A stretch of DNA of 27,167 nucleotides from NCBI GenBank assembly GCA_002789635.1, contig PFTQ01000036.1:1-27167 (forward strand). The letters run 5' to 3'. Source of the DNA: Candidatus Aenigmarchaeota archaeon CG_4_9_14_3_um_filter_37_18. Lineage in GTDB: Archaea; Aenigmatarchaeota; Aenigmatarchaeia; CG10238-14. The notes under the pieces were generated by a model, which ran no database searches, was not told the DNA's origin, and saw nothing but the letters and a program-made list of their open reading frames with translations. Both the position numbers and the translations under genes were made by a program. This document shows positions 1-8,430 of the stretch, one piece after another. How positions within the stretch are numbered: position 1 is the first letter of the stretch; every line of letters starts with the position of its first letter.

Positions 1-97
1 TGCTAGTTGTTTTCATCGAATAATTTGGGTAGATTGAAAATCTGTCATTTTTGAATCAGTTAAAATTCAATGGGCATTCGGAGATACTGTGCTTTAA

Positions 98-112
98 CTA
101 AATTATTTAAGT
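98..112 (+). promoter_or_regulatory. candidate TATA box for the thermosome gene
   Basis: The AT-rich stretch AAATTATTTAAG lies about 55 nt before the thermosome start. It closely resembles the boxes before the pilus operon (about 1878-1890) and before psmB (about 11006-11020, - strand). A start site about 25 nt downstream would leave a short leader containing the strong Shine-Dalgarno site. Positions 1-97 hold no gene I can support. Confidence 0.4.
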
Positions 113-165
113 TTGTATAACCAGATACAGATAGTGTAAATTATTCTAATTATGGAGGTGTTAGA

Positions 166-1818
166 ATGGTAACCATGGGACAAATAGGCGGTCAGCCAAT
201 ATTCATTTTGCCAGAGGGAACTCTTAGAAGTAAAGGAAGGAACGCCCAAGAAAATAACATAGCAGCAGCTAGGGCTATAGCCGATGCTGTTAGGACAACT
301 TTAGGCCCTAAAGGAATGGATAAGATGCTGGTCGACAGTATAGGCGACATAGTAATAACAAATGACGGCGTGACTATTCTTGAAGAGATGGAGATAGAGC
401 ACCCAGCCGCTAAAATGATGGTTGAGGTTGCAAAAACCCAGAACGAGGAAGTAGGAGACGGCACAACATCCGCTGTAGTTATAGCAGGCGAACTTCTCAG
501 AAAAGCAGGAGAGCTTCTAGACCAGAATATACACTCCACTGTAATTATACGAGGATATAATCTTGCAAGAGACCATGCGCTTAAAACTCTTGACAGAATA
601 TCCAGCCCGGTAACAGTTTCAGATAAGGATACTTTAAAGAAGATTGTGCTCACAAGCATGAGCGGCAAGTCAGGTTATGGATACAGTGAAAAGCTCGCTG
701 ATCTGGTTGTTGAGGCTGTGACGCAGGTTGCAGAAAAGAAAGGGAATAAGATCTCGGTTAATATTGATGACATTAAAAGAGAGAAGAAGCATGGGGGATC
801 ATTGGACGAAACAGAATTGATAAAAGGAATAGTAATTGACAAGGAAGTGGTCCACCCAGGAATGCCGAAAGAAATCAATAACGCAAAAATAGCTTTATTG
901 GATGCGGCTCTTGAATTCAAATCCTCAGAAACAGACACTCAAATCCAAATCACAGACCCTTCTAAGCTTCAGGCATTTGTTGAGCAGGAAGAAAGAATCC
1001 TAAAAAAAATGGTTGATGATGTTGTAAAATCCGGAGCAACTGTTTTAGTCTGCCAGAAAGGAATAGACGATGTCGCCCAACACTATCTTTCAAAAAAAGG
1101 AATACTTGCAGTTAGAAGAGTGAAGAAATCAGACATGGAAAAACTCGCAAAAGCAACCGGCGGAAGAATAGTAACCAGCCTTAACGACCTATCAGATAAA
1201 GACCTAGGTTTTGCTAAATTAGTGGAAGAGCAGAAAATAGGGGATGAAGACATGGTTTTCGTCAGGGAATGCAAAAACCCAAAAGCAGTCACAATTCTTG
1301 TAAGAGGCGGGACAGAGCATGTTGTTGACGAGATAGACCGAGCGATAGAAGATGCAATCGGGGCAGTATCATCATCAATAGAAGTCGGAAAAATAGTTCC
1401 AGGCGGAGGAGCGCCAGAAGCAGAAGTTGCAAGAGAACTGAGAAAATACGCAGAAGGATTCTCAGGAAGAGAACAGCTGGCGATAACCTCATTTGCAGAT
1501 GCAATGGAAGTGATACCAAGAAGCCTTGCTGAGAATGGCGGCTTGGACCCAATTGACACTTTGGTTTCCTTGAGATCAGAGCATGACAAGAAAAACCAGC
1601 AGATGGGAGTGAATGTATTGAACGGCGGCGTCATGGATATGCTGAATGCAGGTGTGATAGAACCGGTTAAAATAAAAACACAGGCAATAAAATCAGCAAC
1701 AGAAGCGGCAGAGATGATATTAAGGATAGACGATGTTATTTCTGCATCCAAACTAAACAAAGGAATGCCTTCAATGCCACCAGGAGGCATGGGCGGCCCA
1801 GGAATGGAAGACTACTAA
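166..1818 (+). CDS. ths: thermosome (group II chaperonin) subunit
   Basis: This is an ATP-driven cytosolic chaperonin subunit that forms double-ring folding chambers. Its 550 residues match the family's usual length. The ATP-binding elements are visible: TTLGPKGMDK near residues 44-53, NDGVTILEEM near 66-75, GDGTTS at 97-102, and the equatorial VPGGGAPEAEV near residue 410. The C-terminal GGM-rich tail (MPPGGMGGPGM) is typical of archaeal thermosomes. The start at 166 has a strong Shine-Dalgarno GGAGGTG at 154-160, 5 nt upstream; Met4 is a weaker alternative. The gene stands alone between its own TATA-like box and a T-rich terminator. I cannot tell an alpha from a beta subunit, and no second subunit is in the window. 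Confidence 0.98.
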   Translation: MVTMGQIGGQPIFILPEGTLRSKGRNAQENNIAAARAIADAVRTTLGPKGMDKMLVDSIGDIVITNDGVTILEEMEIEHPAAKMMVEVAKTQNEEVGDGTTSAVVIAGELLRKAGELLDQNIHSTVIIRGYNLARDHALKTLDRISSPVTVSDKDTLKKIVLTSMSGKSGYGYSEKLADLVVEAVTQVAEKKGNKISVNIDDIKREKKHGGSLDETELIKGIVIDKEVVHPGMPKEINNAKIALLDAALEFKSSETDTQIQITDPSKLQAFVEQEERILKKMVDDVVKSGATVLVCQKGIDDVAQHYLSKKGILAVRRVKKSDMEKLAKATGGRIVTSLNDLSDKDLGFAKLVEEQKIGDEDMVFVRECKNPKAVTILVRGGTEHVVDEIDRAIEDAIGAVSSSIEVGKIVPGGGAPEAEVARELRKYAEGFSGREQLAITSFADAMEVIPRSLAENGGLDPIDTLVSLRSEHDKKNQQMGVNVLNGGVMDMLNAGVIEPVKIKTQAIKSATEAAEMILRIDDVISASKLNKGMPSMPPGGMGGPGMEDY

Positions 1819-1836
1819 TTCTTTTTCTTTTTATTC
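1819..1836 (+). terminator. T-rich terminator after the thermosome gene
   Basis: Right after the stop codon the + strand reads TTCTTTTTCTTTTTATTC. Runs of U without a strong hairpin are the usual archaeal termination signal, here recognised with help from FttA. An 11-nt tandem repeat follows at 1830-1852. Confidence 0.55.
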
Positions 1837-1852
1837 TAAGCTTTATTCTAAG
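1830..1852 (+). repeat. two tandem copies of TTTATTCTAAG
   Basis: TTTATTCTAAG occurs at 1830-1840 and again at 1842-1852, separated by a single C. The pair lies in the terminator region downstream of the thermosome gene. It may be slippage in AT-rich DNA. Confidence 0.8.
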
Positions 1853-1875
1853 AAAGAAATTTTTTATACTCAAAA

Positions 1876-1890
1876 CTAAATAATTTAAAC
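1876..1890 (+). promoter_or_regulatory. candidate TATA box of the pilus-like operon
   Basis: CTAAATAATTTAAAC is centred about 37 nt before the ATG at 1921. Transcription would start near 1910, just before the Shine-Dalgarno AGGTGA at 1911-1916. The motif resembles the thermosome and psmB boxes. Confidence 0.5.
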
Positions 1891-1920
1891 ATAGAAAGCA
1901 GAAATAATTTAGGTGAATCC

Positions 1921-2421
1921 ATGGTTATAACAGAAGATGATAAAGAGTATGAGTTAATTCCTATGTCTCCTATAAGAAGGCTGGAAAAAAGAATGGAAAG
2001 AGTTGAAGAGGCTAAAGGCGGAAATTACTCGAAAGATATGTTTAGCGACATTGTCGACATTGTTAGAATGAACCAGATGATTGTTGATGAGCTGGCAAAG
2101 TCAAATGACGCCTTAAGGATAGAATTGTCAAAATTGCTTTCAAGAATGGACGACTTGATAGTAAACATGAAAGAGCTGGTTTCTTTTATTAAGGAGTCTG
2201 GCGAGGAAAATGAAGAGAGAGTGAGCGTGGCCAGCAGCGGGGATACAATGAAGCCGGTTGTTGAAAGGTTAGATGAATTAATTAAAACAAACCAAAAAAT
2301 CACAGAAAGAAATGATGCGATGCTTGAGCTGCTGGATGATGTTGGCAAGAAACTGAGAAGGCCACCAGTAAGGCCAATGCAAAGACCTCCTCAGCAAAGG
2401 CCGCTGCCATTAAAAATATAG
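1921..2421 (+). CDS. coiled-coil protein, first gene of the pilus-like operon
   Basis: A soluble 166-residue protein whose function I do not recognise. It is charged and helical with no membrane segment. The N-terminus contains ELIPMSPIRRLEKRMERVEE, a short motif leading into a coiled coil. Heptad-like helices continue to about residue 145. The tail is rich in proline, arginine and glutamine (about 147-164: RRPPVRPMQRPPQQRP) and may be disordered and basic. The start has AGGTGA 4 nt upstream. It precedes the first pilin gene by 11 nt, so the two are probably cotranscribed. By position it could be a cytoplasmic scaffold or regulator of the filament machine, perhaps analogous to the archaellar C/D/E proteins. 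That analogy rests on context and coiled-coil character only. Confidence 0.8.
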   Translation: MVITEDDKEYELIPMSPIRRLEKRMERVEEAKGGNYSKDMFSDIVDIVRMNQMIVDELAKSNDALRIELSKLLSRMDDLIVNMKELVSFIKESGEENEERVSVASSGDTMKPVVERLDELIKTNQKITERNDAMLELLDDVGKKLRRPPVRPMQRPPQQRPLPLKI

Positions 2422-2432
2422 GGATAATTAAG

Positions 2433-2810
2433 ATGAGAAAAGGAGTTTCAGCTGTAATAGCAACTATTCTTTTGCTTTTGATTACGATTGCTTTGGCCGG
2501 GACTGCATATGTATATATGTCTGGTGTTGTCACTGGCAAAATATCAAAAACCATATCTATTGTAGACCTTTCATGCACAAATGGCGATATAACAATTGTT
2601 CTTTCAAATGACGGGACTTCTAACATAGCTGACGGGGAATTAAAGGTTTTTGTTGATGGTTCTCCTAACAGTCTATTCGGGTCTTTGGATCCAATAAACT
2701 CGCACTCAAGTTCTGTAGCTGTTGGAAATACAAATTATGGTTCAGGGACAACTCATACGGTTATGGTGGTCTCTCCAAGCAATTCTGTCAGGCAGACAGT
2801 CTATTGCTAG
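2433..2810 (+). CDS. type IV pilin-like protein with class III signal peptide
   Basis: A 125-residue filament subunit candidate. The N-terminus MRKGVSAVIATILLLLITIA has a short basic leader ending in Lys-Gly, followed by a hydrophobic helix, as in archaeal pilins and archaellins cut by a FlaK/PibD-type peptidase after Gly4. The mature helix (about residues 5-33) would form the filament core. The rest is a Ser/Thr/Gly/Asn-rich, beta-type outer domain. Two cysteines in the mature domain, one in LSCTNG and one at the very C-terminus, could form a disulfide. A T-rich stretch after the gene suggests that this transcript is made in excess of the downstream ones, which would fit a major subunit. That last point is inference. 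Confidence 0.85.
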   Translation: MRKGVSAVIATILLLLITIALAGTAYVYMSGVVTGKISKTISIVDLSCTNGDITIVLSNDGTSNIADGELKVFVDGSPNSLFGSLDPINSHSSSVAVGNTNYGSGTTHTVMVVSPSNSVRQTVYC

Positions 2811-2816
2811 AGTTAA

Positions 2817-2845
2817 CTATTTCTTTTGTTTTTCCTAATTGTTTA
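2817..2845 (+). terminator. T-rich internal terminator or attenuator after the pilin gene
   Basis: The gap between the first pilin and the next gene contains TATTTCTTTTGTTTTTCC and further T-rich sequence, the only clearly U-rich intergenic stretch within the pilus-like operon. A partial stop here would make the first pilin more abundant than the machine parts downstream. Confidence 0.45.
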
Positions 2846-2853
2846 TTGGTTGA

Positions 2854-3459
2854 ATGATAAAGGGGCAATCTCAAGTAGTATCGGCTATAATAATAGTTTT
2901 AGTGTCTTTAACAATAGTAGGAAGCGTATACCCTTGGGCTTCTTCTGTTATTCAAAAAAAGAAGGATTCAAAAAGCGTTGATGACATATATAATTTTTTT
3001 AACCAGCTGGAAAAAACAATAGTTGATATTGCAAGAAACGGGGGAGAAGAATCTGTAGAATTAAAAGTTCCTGGCAGGATAACAGTCTATCCTGAATCTG
3101 TAGGCAGTGAGGAAAACAGCATTGTTTTTGAATTCAACTCGAAAGTCTCTTATGTTGCTGAAACGCCTGATTGGATCCCGCTGAACACCCCAAATATGAA
3201 TCAAACAGCAACTCTAGGCATAGACAAGTCTGGTGTAGTTCTTGGGAAGTCCCAAAAGGGGGACAATGAAATAAAAGTCTGGTATAAGCTTTGGTTTAGG
3301 GAATTAGAGGATAAAACAACTGGAAATCAGTATAAAATAGTTTTAAAAACATCTGGAAATACAATAAAGCAGTCCACGCAAGGATTTTTAAGAATACAAA
3401 AGTCAGGTTCCCAGCAATCAGGTAATTTAATTAAAACAGAAATTAATATTATAGTTTGA
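2854..3459 (+). CDS. pilin-like protein with class III signal peptide
   Basis: A 201-residue protein starting MIKGQSQVVSAIIIVLVSLT: Lys-Gly, Gln, then a hydrophobic helix to about residue 30, the layout cut by prepilin peptidase after Gly4. The remainder is a predicted beta-rich outer domain with no cysteines. It is larger than the first pilin and lies beyond the T-rich stretch, so it may be a minor subunit or tip component. The stop TGA overlaps the next gene's ATG (TGATG), indicating translational coupling. I do not recognise a named family. Confidence 0.82.
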   Translation: MIKGQSQVVSAIIIVLVSLTIVGSVYPWASSVIQKKKDSKSVDDIYNFFNQLEKTIVDIARNGGEESVELKVPGRITVYPESVGSEENSIVFEFNSKVSYVAETPDWIPLNTPNMNQTATLGIDKSGVVLGKSQKGDNEIKVWYKLWFRELEDKTTGNQYKIVLKTSGNTIKQSTQGFLRIQKSGSQQSGNLIKTEINIIV

Positions 3460-3893
3460 TGACAAAAGGCCAATCTCTCATAATAGAGTTTGTTTTATTT
3501 TTTTTGATATCATTTAGCCTTTTTGCTGTAATAAGCTATATTTTTTACAACCAAAACGAATTCTTTAAGGTGAGAATAGGAGATAAGCTTACTGATATAG
3601 TCGACAATCTAGCTGTAACTCACATTATCAAAAGCACTGGGTGCAAATCATGCGATTATGTTAAAGTTCAGGAGGATTTGCCCCTAAAAATAGGAGGCTA
3701 CTATTACAAGATCATTTTAAAACAGGATGAGGGGCTGAACACTACTTTAATTTCACAAAAGTTTTATTCAAGGAGACACCAATTATTTCATTTAAATAAA
3801 ACTTTTTCATTGATAGACTCGCAATCAGAAAGTGAAAATAAAATAATAGAAATCCAAATTAATAATATAAATAAACAGGTAGTGATTGATTAA
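3459..3893 (+). CDS. FlaF/FlaG-like minor pilin
   Basis: A 144-residue protein with an N-terminal membrane helix (TKGQSLIIEFVLFFLISFSL, about residues 2-21). It has the Lys-Gly-Gln signal and a Glu at position +5 of the mature chain, as in type IV pilins. I chose ATG at 3459 over the in-frame TTG at 3456 because it forms TGATG with the preceding stop. The outer part is beta-rich, with a CKSC pair near residue 67 that could form a disulfide or bind metal. The stop TAA shares its last A with the ATPase ATG, so the genes are coupled. It probably acts outside the membrane as a minor subunit or anchor. Confidence 0.78.
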   Translation: MTKGQSLIIEFVLFFLISFSLFAVISYIFYNQNEFFKVRIGDKLTDIVDNLAVTHIIKSTGCKSCDYVKVQEDLPLKIGGYYYKIILKQDEGLNTTLISQKFYSRRHQLFHLNKTFSLIDSQSESENKIIEIQINNINKQVVID

Positions 3894-5656
3894 TGAAAAG
3901 AAAGCTTATTTTCAAAAAGCTGGTTAATGGATATAAAACTACTCTTAAGTGGAAAGAAAGGGACAAGCCATCCTTTAGGGCTGTTTCAAGGTTTGAAAAA
4001 GGCGGCCCTTTAGAAATTAAAGGCGAGGTTTCGATTAAAAAAGGGGAAATTGTAATAGAGAAAAGCAGGGAAGAATTAGAGGGCATAGAAATACCAGAAT
4101 TTGGAATAAAAAAGGTTTCTAAGCTTGGTTTAGAAAAAGAGGAGCAGAAAGAGTTTGTTTCTAAAACTTACCCATTAATACCAAGAGAGCCCGAGAAAAA
4201 CGAGCCAATTATGGCTTATGCAAAGATACAATGGAACCCAAACAAAAACCAGCATGAATATATTGTTGTCCAGCCTCAAATTCCTGCAAGAATGAAGAGG
4301 CTGATTACAAAACTAAAGGATATCCTAGAAGAAAAATTGGATATAGATTTCAGCAAATTAAAAAAACAGGAAGCAAAGGAATACCTTAGAAGGGAATCAT
4401 TCAAACTCCTCGATTATTTTAGGATAAATATATCAGAAACCGAAAAGACCATTTTAATCTATTATATAGAAAGAGACTTTCTTGGCCTAGGACCTATAGA
4501 GCCTATAATGCACGACCCGAATATAGAGGATATAAGCTGCGATGGAATCAACATACCTATTTATATTTTTCATCGGGACCCTCTATTGGGATCAATATCA
4601 ACAAATATAATTTTTCCTGACTCCGAAGAATTAGATTCATATTTAATAAGGATAGCTCAATTGTGCGGACAGTCTGTTTCAGTTATAGATCCTCTTCTGC
4701 AGGGGTCATTACCGGATGGTTCCAGGGTTCAAGGCACGTTGTCAACAGACATAGCAAGAAGGGGGTCAAATTTTACAATAAGAAAATTCACAGAAAGCCC
4801 GCTGACACCCACGCACCTTTTGGCATACAAAACAATAAATGCTAAAACTTTAGCTTTTCTCTGGCTGGCTGTTGATTATAGCTCAAGCGTATTGGTCTCA
4901 GGGGGAACAGCAACAGGTAAAACTTCGTTCTTGAACATCTTATCATTGTTCATCAGAAGGAATATGAAGATTGTTAGCATAGAAGACACCGCTGAGCTCA
5001 AGCTGCTGCATCCGCACTGGATTCCTCAGGTTGCCAGGACTTCTGTTGCCAGCTCCAAAGAAAGGGAAAGAGGCCAGATAGATCTGTTTGATCTTTTGAG
5101 GGAAAGCTTGAGGCAGAGGCCAGACTATATAATAGTAGGAGAGGTTAGAGGAAAGGAAGCCTATGTCTTGTTCCAACAGATGGCAACAGGGCACCCTTCG
5201 CTTGCAACCATACATGCAGATTCAATGGAGAAGCTGATAGACAGGCTAACAACAAAACCCATAGACTTATCCCCAAGTTTACTGGAAAATTTAGATTTGA
5301 TAGTTTTCATAAAAAAATTAAGGTATAAGGGGAAATTTACTAGAAGAGTCCAGGCCGTTTATGAAATTACAGGCTTTAATAGAAAGAATAATATTCCAGA
5401 AACAAATCCTGTTTTTGAATGGGACTCAGGGTCAGATCAAATAAAAGTTAAAAATAAGAGCATTACACTTGCCAATATCCTGAAAAAAACAGACTTGAGT
5501 GAAAAAGAGCTTTTGGAGGAATTCCAAAGAAGAATTTCGATTTTAGAATGGCTGCAGGCAAGAAATATAGCAGACTATGAGAGTGTTTCACAGATTATAA
5601 ACCTCTATTATAATTATCCGGAGAGAGTTATGGATGTCGTCCTCGGTGAAATTTAA
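3893..5656 (+). CDS. type II/IV secretion ATPase (TadA/FlaI/VirB11 family)
   Basis: The cytoplasmic ATPase that powers pilus assembly. The 587 residues comprise a basic and charged N-terminal extension (about 1-130), a helical N domain, and a C-terminal RecA-like domain. Walker A is SGGTATGKTS (about residues 338-347), the Asp box is SIEDTAELKL, Walker B is DYIIVGEVRGKEA, and the His box HPSLATIHADS contains the conserved histidines. It is longer than many FlaI proteins because of the N-terminal extension and a C-terminal tail. It sits directly before two TadC/FlaJ-type membrane genes, its expected platform partners, and its stop overlaps the next ATG (TAATG). Confidence 0.95.
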   Translation: MKRKLIFKKLVNGYKTTLKWKERDKPSFRAVSRFEKGGPLEIKGEVSIKKGEIVIEKSREELEGIEIPEFGIKKVSKLGLEKEEQKEFVSKTYPLIPREPEKNEPIMAYAKIQWNPNKNQHEYIVVQPQIPARMKRLITKLKDILEEKLDIDFSKLKKQEAKEYLRRESFKLLDYFRINISETEKTILIYYIERDFLGLGPIEPIMHDPNIEDISCDGINIPIYIFHRDPLLGSISTNIIFPDSEELDSYLIRIAQLCGQSVSVIDPLLQGSLPDGSRVQGTLSTDIARRGSNFTIRKFTESPLTPTHLLAYKTINAKTLAFLWLAVDYSSSVLVSGGTATGKTSFLNILSLFIRRNMKIVSIEDTAELKLLHPHWIPQVARTSVASSKERERGQIDLFDLLRESLRQRPDYIIVGEVRGKEAYVLFQQMATGHPSLATIHADSMEKLIDRLTTKPIDLSPSLLENLDLIVFIKKLRYKGKFTRRVQAVYEITGFNRKNNIPETNPVFEWDSGSDQIKVKNKSITLANILKKTDLSEKELLEEFQRRISILEWLQARNIADYESVSQIINLYYNYPERVMDVVLGEI

Positions 5657-6531
5657 TGTCGTCTTATACAAAAACAGCAATGAGACATCTGGGAAAATTT
5701 TTAGAACCCAATCTCCATCTTTTTTCTGATTTGAAAGATGATCTAAAGAAGAGCAGGATGAGATTGTCCATTGAAGAATATCTTTCCACGTCCCTTTTAA
5801 CCTGCATAATACTTTTTGTTGCTGAGGTTCCGTTATTTTCTTTTATTTTTTCTCTTCTAAAATTGGGCATATTATTCAGCATATTTACAGCAATTACAGT
5901 TTCTCTTGGCATTTCTATTCTATTTTTCTTGATATTTTTGAATTACCCGAAGTTTATAATTGGCGATAAAGCAAAATCAATTGAAAGAACACTCCCCTTT
6001 GCGGGGATATATCTTTCTGCAATTGCAAGCTCTGGCTTGCCCTTGTATAAAGTTTTTGAAATCTTCTCCAAGTTTGATGAATATGGCGACGTGTCAAGCG
6101 AAGCAAAAAGTATTGTTAATGATATGTCGGCTTTTGGATTAAGCATTAAAGACAGCCTTAAAAAAGCTGTTGACAGAACACCATCAAAAGAATTAAGAGA
6201 ATTATTCTGGTCTATATTGTCTTCATTGGAGAGCGGTGGGAACCTCTCAACTCTTCTTGATCAAAAATCTAAAACCTTTTTAGGCGATTACAAGAGAAAG
6301 CTGGAGGAATTCTCTAAATCACTTGAGATATTTTTAGAAGTCTATCTGACGGCTTTAGTTTTAGGAACTATATTTTTTACAATCCTCACATCATTAATGT
6401 CGGGAATAGGAGGTGGCATCACACAAACAAGCATAATATCAATACAATTCGCCCTCATCTTTATTTTAATTCCCCTGATATCTTTTGGTTTTATAGTTTT
6501 GATCAGGTCAGCTTCACCCGGAGAAGGTTAA
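5656..6531 (+). CDS. pilus platform membrane protein, TadC/FlaJ family (first copy)
   Basis: A polytopic inner platform protein on which the ATPase acts. It has 291 residues with a soluble N-terminus, a hydrophobic pair at about residues 45-100, a cytoplasmic helical domain at about 100-215 and another hydrophobic pair at about 220-285, the usual T2SF/TadC arrangement. The motif LSAIASSGLPLYKVFEIFSK fits the conserved helical domain. The ATG overlaps the ATPase stop by one base. A second homologue follows one nucleotide downstream, so the platform is probably a heteromer, as in Tad systems (TadB/TadC). Confidence 0.88.
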   Translation: MSSYTKTAMRHLGKFLEPNLHLFSDLKDDLKKSRMRLSIEEYLSTSLLTCIILFVAEVPLFSFIFSLLKLGILFSIFTAITVSLGISILFFLIFLNYPKFIIGDKAKSIERTLPFAGIYLSAIASSGLPLYKVFEIFSKFDEYGDVSSEAKSIVNDMSAFGLSIKDSLKKAVDRTPSKELRELFWSILSSLESGGNLSTLLDQKSKTFLGDYKRKLEEFSKSLEIFLEVYLTALVLGTIFFTILTSLMSGIGGGITQTSIISIQFALIFILIPLISFGFIVLIRSASPGEG

Positions 6532-6532
6532 A

Positions 6533-7483
6533 ATGTTGAAAATAGAGCTAACAAAGGAAAGAAAGGTACTAATAATAACGCTGCTTGTATCGTGGGTGCT
6601 TCTTTTAGTAGCTCTTTTGATGGGTGATAGCGGGGTAATAGGCAATGTAATAATCATTTCAGTTTTTATGGTAGTTATCCCCCAGTTTATCCTGAATTAT
6701 ATAAAATACAGGGAAATAAAAGAGATGGAGCTGGCTTACCCAAATTTTCTCAGGGATTTGGTCGATGCAACAAAAGCTGGCCTGCCATTGCACAAAGCTA
6801 TAATCTCTTTAAGCCACAACAATTATGGGGCATTGACAAAAGAAGTAAGGAAGATGGGGAATCAATTAACATGGAATATAGATGTAATAAAAGTTTTGGA
6901 GCAGTCCAAGAAAAGATTGAAAAGCAGCCCGACTCTTGAAAAGGCAGTAAGAATAATTATAGAGACCTATATGTCTGGCGGGAGAGTATCTGAAATTCTC
7001 GACTCATTGTCAACCACTTTAATGACATTGCAGGAAACGGAAAAGGAGAGGAAGAGCTCGCTTAAGCAATATGTGAGTGCAATGTATATTATATCATTTG
7101 TTTTTATCGGCGTGATAGTTGCAATAAACAAGCTGATGATACCTATTTTTCAGACAGCAGTATCAACCCCTGAGAGCGTCATAGGCATTAGCGGAGATAA
7201 TCCTTGCAATTTCTGTATTTATGGATTTACAATTGAATGCCTGCCGTGCAATATTTATTCCGAAATCTGCTCCGTTTTTAGCATTGAGAAGGCTTCAATT
7301 TCATGCTATTATTTTGCATTGTTCTTTTGCATGAGCATCATCCAGGCAATATGCGGGGGTCTAGTTGCAGGGCAAATAGGCGAGGGTTCTGTTAAAGCTG
7401 GATTCAAGCACGCTATCATCCTGCTTTCAATCACTATCGCTGTGTTTATGATACTTGTAAAGCTTAAAGTGATAGGTGTTTAA
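6533..7483 (+). CDS. pilus platform membrane protein, TadC/FlaJ family (second copy)
   Basis: A 316-residue partner of the preceding gene with the same layout: N-terminal hydrophobic segments (about 13-55), a cytoplasmic helical domain containing LRDLVDATKAGLPLHKAIIS and YMSGGRVSEILDSLS, and C-terminal hydrophobic segments (about 185-205, 260-312). A loop at about residues 220-256 carries six cysteines (CNFC, ECLPC, EIC, SC pattern), unusual for this family. The loop lies between membrane segments and may face outside, where disulfides could form. The facing is inference. The stop TAA is followed at once by the next ATG. Confidence 0.86.
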   Translation: MLKIELTKERKVLIITLLVSWVLLLVALLMGDSGVIGNVIIISVFMVVIPQFILNYIKYREIKEMELAYPNFLRDLVDATKAGLPLHKAIISLSHNNYGALTKEVRKMGNQLTWNIDVIKVLEQSKKRLKSSPTLEKAVRIIIETYMSGGRVSEILDSLSTTLMTLQETEKERKSSLKQYVSAMYIISFVFIGVIVAINKLMIPIFQTAVSTPESVIGISGDNPCNFCIYGFTIECLPCNIYSEICSVFSIEKASISCYYFALFFCMSIIQAICGGLVAGQIGEGSVKAGFKHAIILLSITIAVFMILVKLKVIGV

Positions 7484-8014
7484 ATGAAAGGACAATTGAC
7501 ATTAGAATATTTGATTAGCTTCGTTGCTTTTATTGTTTTTATAGTATTCATCTATCTTCAATATTCATCCAATATACCTAGTTTTATTGCTGAAGCAAGC
7601 AAAGAAGACAGCAGGTCAAAAACATATCAACTATCTGAGATATTGCTGAATAATAACGGCGAGCCGAAAGATTGGGACCAGTCCAATGTTAAGAGAATAG
7701 GCCTATCTTACGATTATGGGAACAGCAATCAAACCAATCTATTGTCTTTGAAAAAAATCACAGAATTCAATACTAAATGCTCCGGGGGACTCAACAGTTA
7801 TTTAAGCGTTCAGGAAATACTTTCATTTGATCAGCCTTTTTCTGTCCGTTTTTATGAAATAACGAATAATGGCCAGAGAAATATTATCTTAAACTGCGCC
7901 CCCCCGGCTTCAATTGCTAAAAAAACAGGAATGATGACAACAATCACGAGAATAACAGCCTTTGTTGATAACGCTGGGGTTAGAAAGACCGGGGAATTAG
8001 TAGTAGAGGTGTAA
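7484..8014 (+). CDS. pilin-like protein with class III signal peptide
   Basis: A 176-residue protein with a very short leader (Met-Lys-Gly), then QLTLEYLISFVAFIVFIVFI. The Gln at +1 and Glu at +5 of the mature chain are classic type IV pilin features. The outer domain (about 30-176) contains two Cys, one in TKCSGG and one in LNCAPP, that could pair. The start codon follows the upstream stop directly with no gap. It is most likely a minor pilin, placed after the platform genes, and I do not recognise a named family. Confidence 0.82.
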   Translation: MKGQLTLEYLISFVAFIVFIVFIYLQYSSNIPSFIAEASKEDSRSKTYQLSEILLNNNGEPKDWDQSNVKRIGLSYDYGNSNQTNLLSLKKITEFNTKCSGGLNSYLSVQEILSFDQPFSVRFYEITNNGQRNIILNCAPPASIAKKTGMMTTITRITAFVDNAGVRKTGELVVEV

Positions 8015-8016
8015 CT

Positions 8017-8430
8017 GTGAAAGGAATAGTCAATATACTTGAGCTTTTATTGGCAGGGGTTATATTAATGTTAGCCTTTATTCACTTCTTCCCCCAATAT
8101 TCTATAAAAAATCAATGGAGTTACGCGCTTCTTGAAGTGTATGCCAGAGATACATTAAAGACGATTGATAACTTGGATAACACTTATGACTATGCATTGG
8201 CTGATGGGGTAGGAAATGAGTTTGATAATTTTATGAATAGGATTTATTCCATTCAGCACACAGATAAAGTATTTGTCTGGTGGAAAGATATTGAAAATTT
8301 GCCTTTGGGAATGGATTCTCAGAAACCATATTTCACCGAAGCAAAAGAAGAAACAATAGTTGATGTTGTGGATGATGGGGGCACTTTTCGCGTATACAGC
8401 TTTACTTTAGGGTTGGGCTACCCCTATTAA
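8017..8430 (+). CDS. short pilin-like protein, last gene of the pilus-like operon
   Basis: A 137-residue protein starting with GTG, 2 nt after the previous stop. The N-terminus MKGIVNILELLLAGVILMLA again has Lys-Gly, then a hydrophobic helix with a Glu. The rest is acidic and aromatic with no recognised domain. It is probably a minor subunit. Its stop TAA (8428-8430) abuts, with no gap, the stop of the convergent fttA gene, so transcripts of this operon must end inside fttA. Confidence 0.75.
   Translation: MKGIVNILELLLAGVILMLAFIHFFPQYSIKNQWSYALLEVYARDTLKTIDNLDNTYDYALADGVGNEFDNFMNRIYSIQHTDKVFVWWKDIENLPLGMDSQKPYFTEAKEETIVDVVDDGGTFRVYSFTLGLGYPY

Noticed and set aside
1083..1790. Long open frame antisense to the thermosome gene
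   Set aside because: It is a shadow of the thermosome codons, with no start signal and serine/isoleucine-rich antisense composition.
3456..3458. TTG 3456 as start of the FlaG-like gene
   Set aside because: ATG 3459 overlaps the preceding stop as TGATG and gives the expected short leader.
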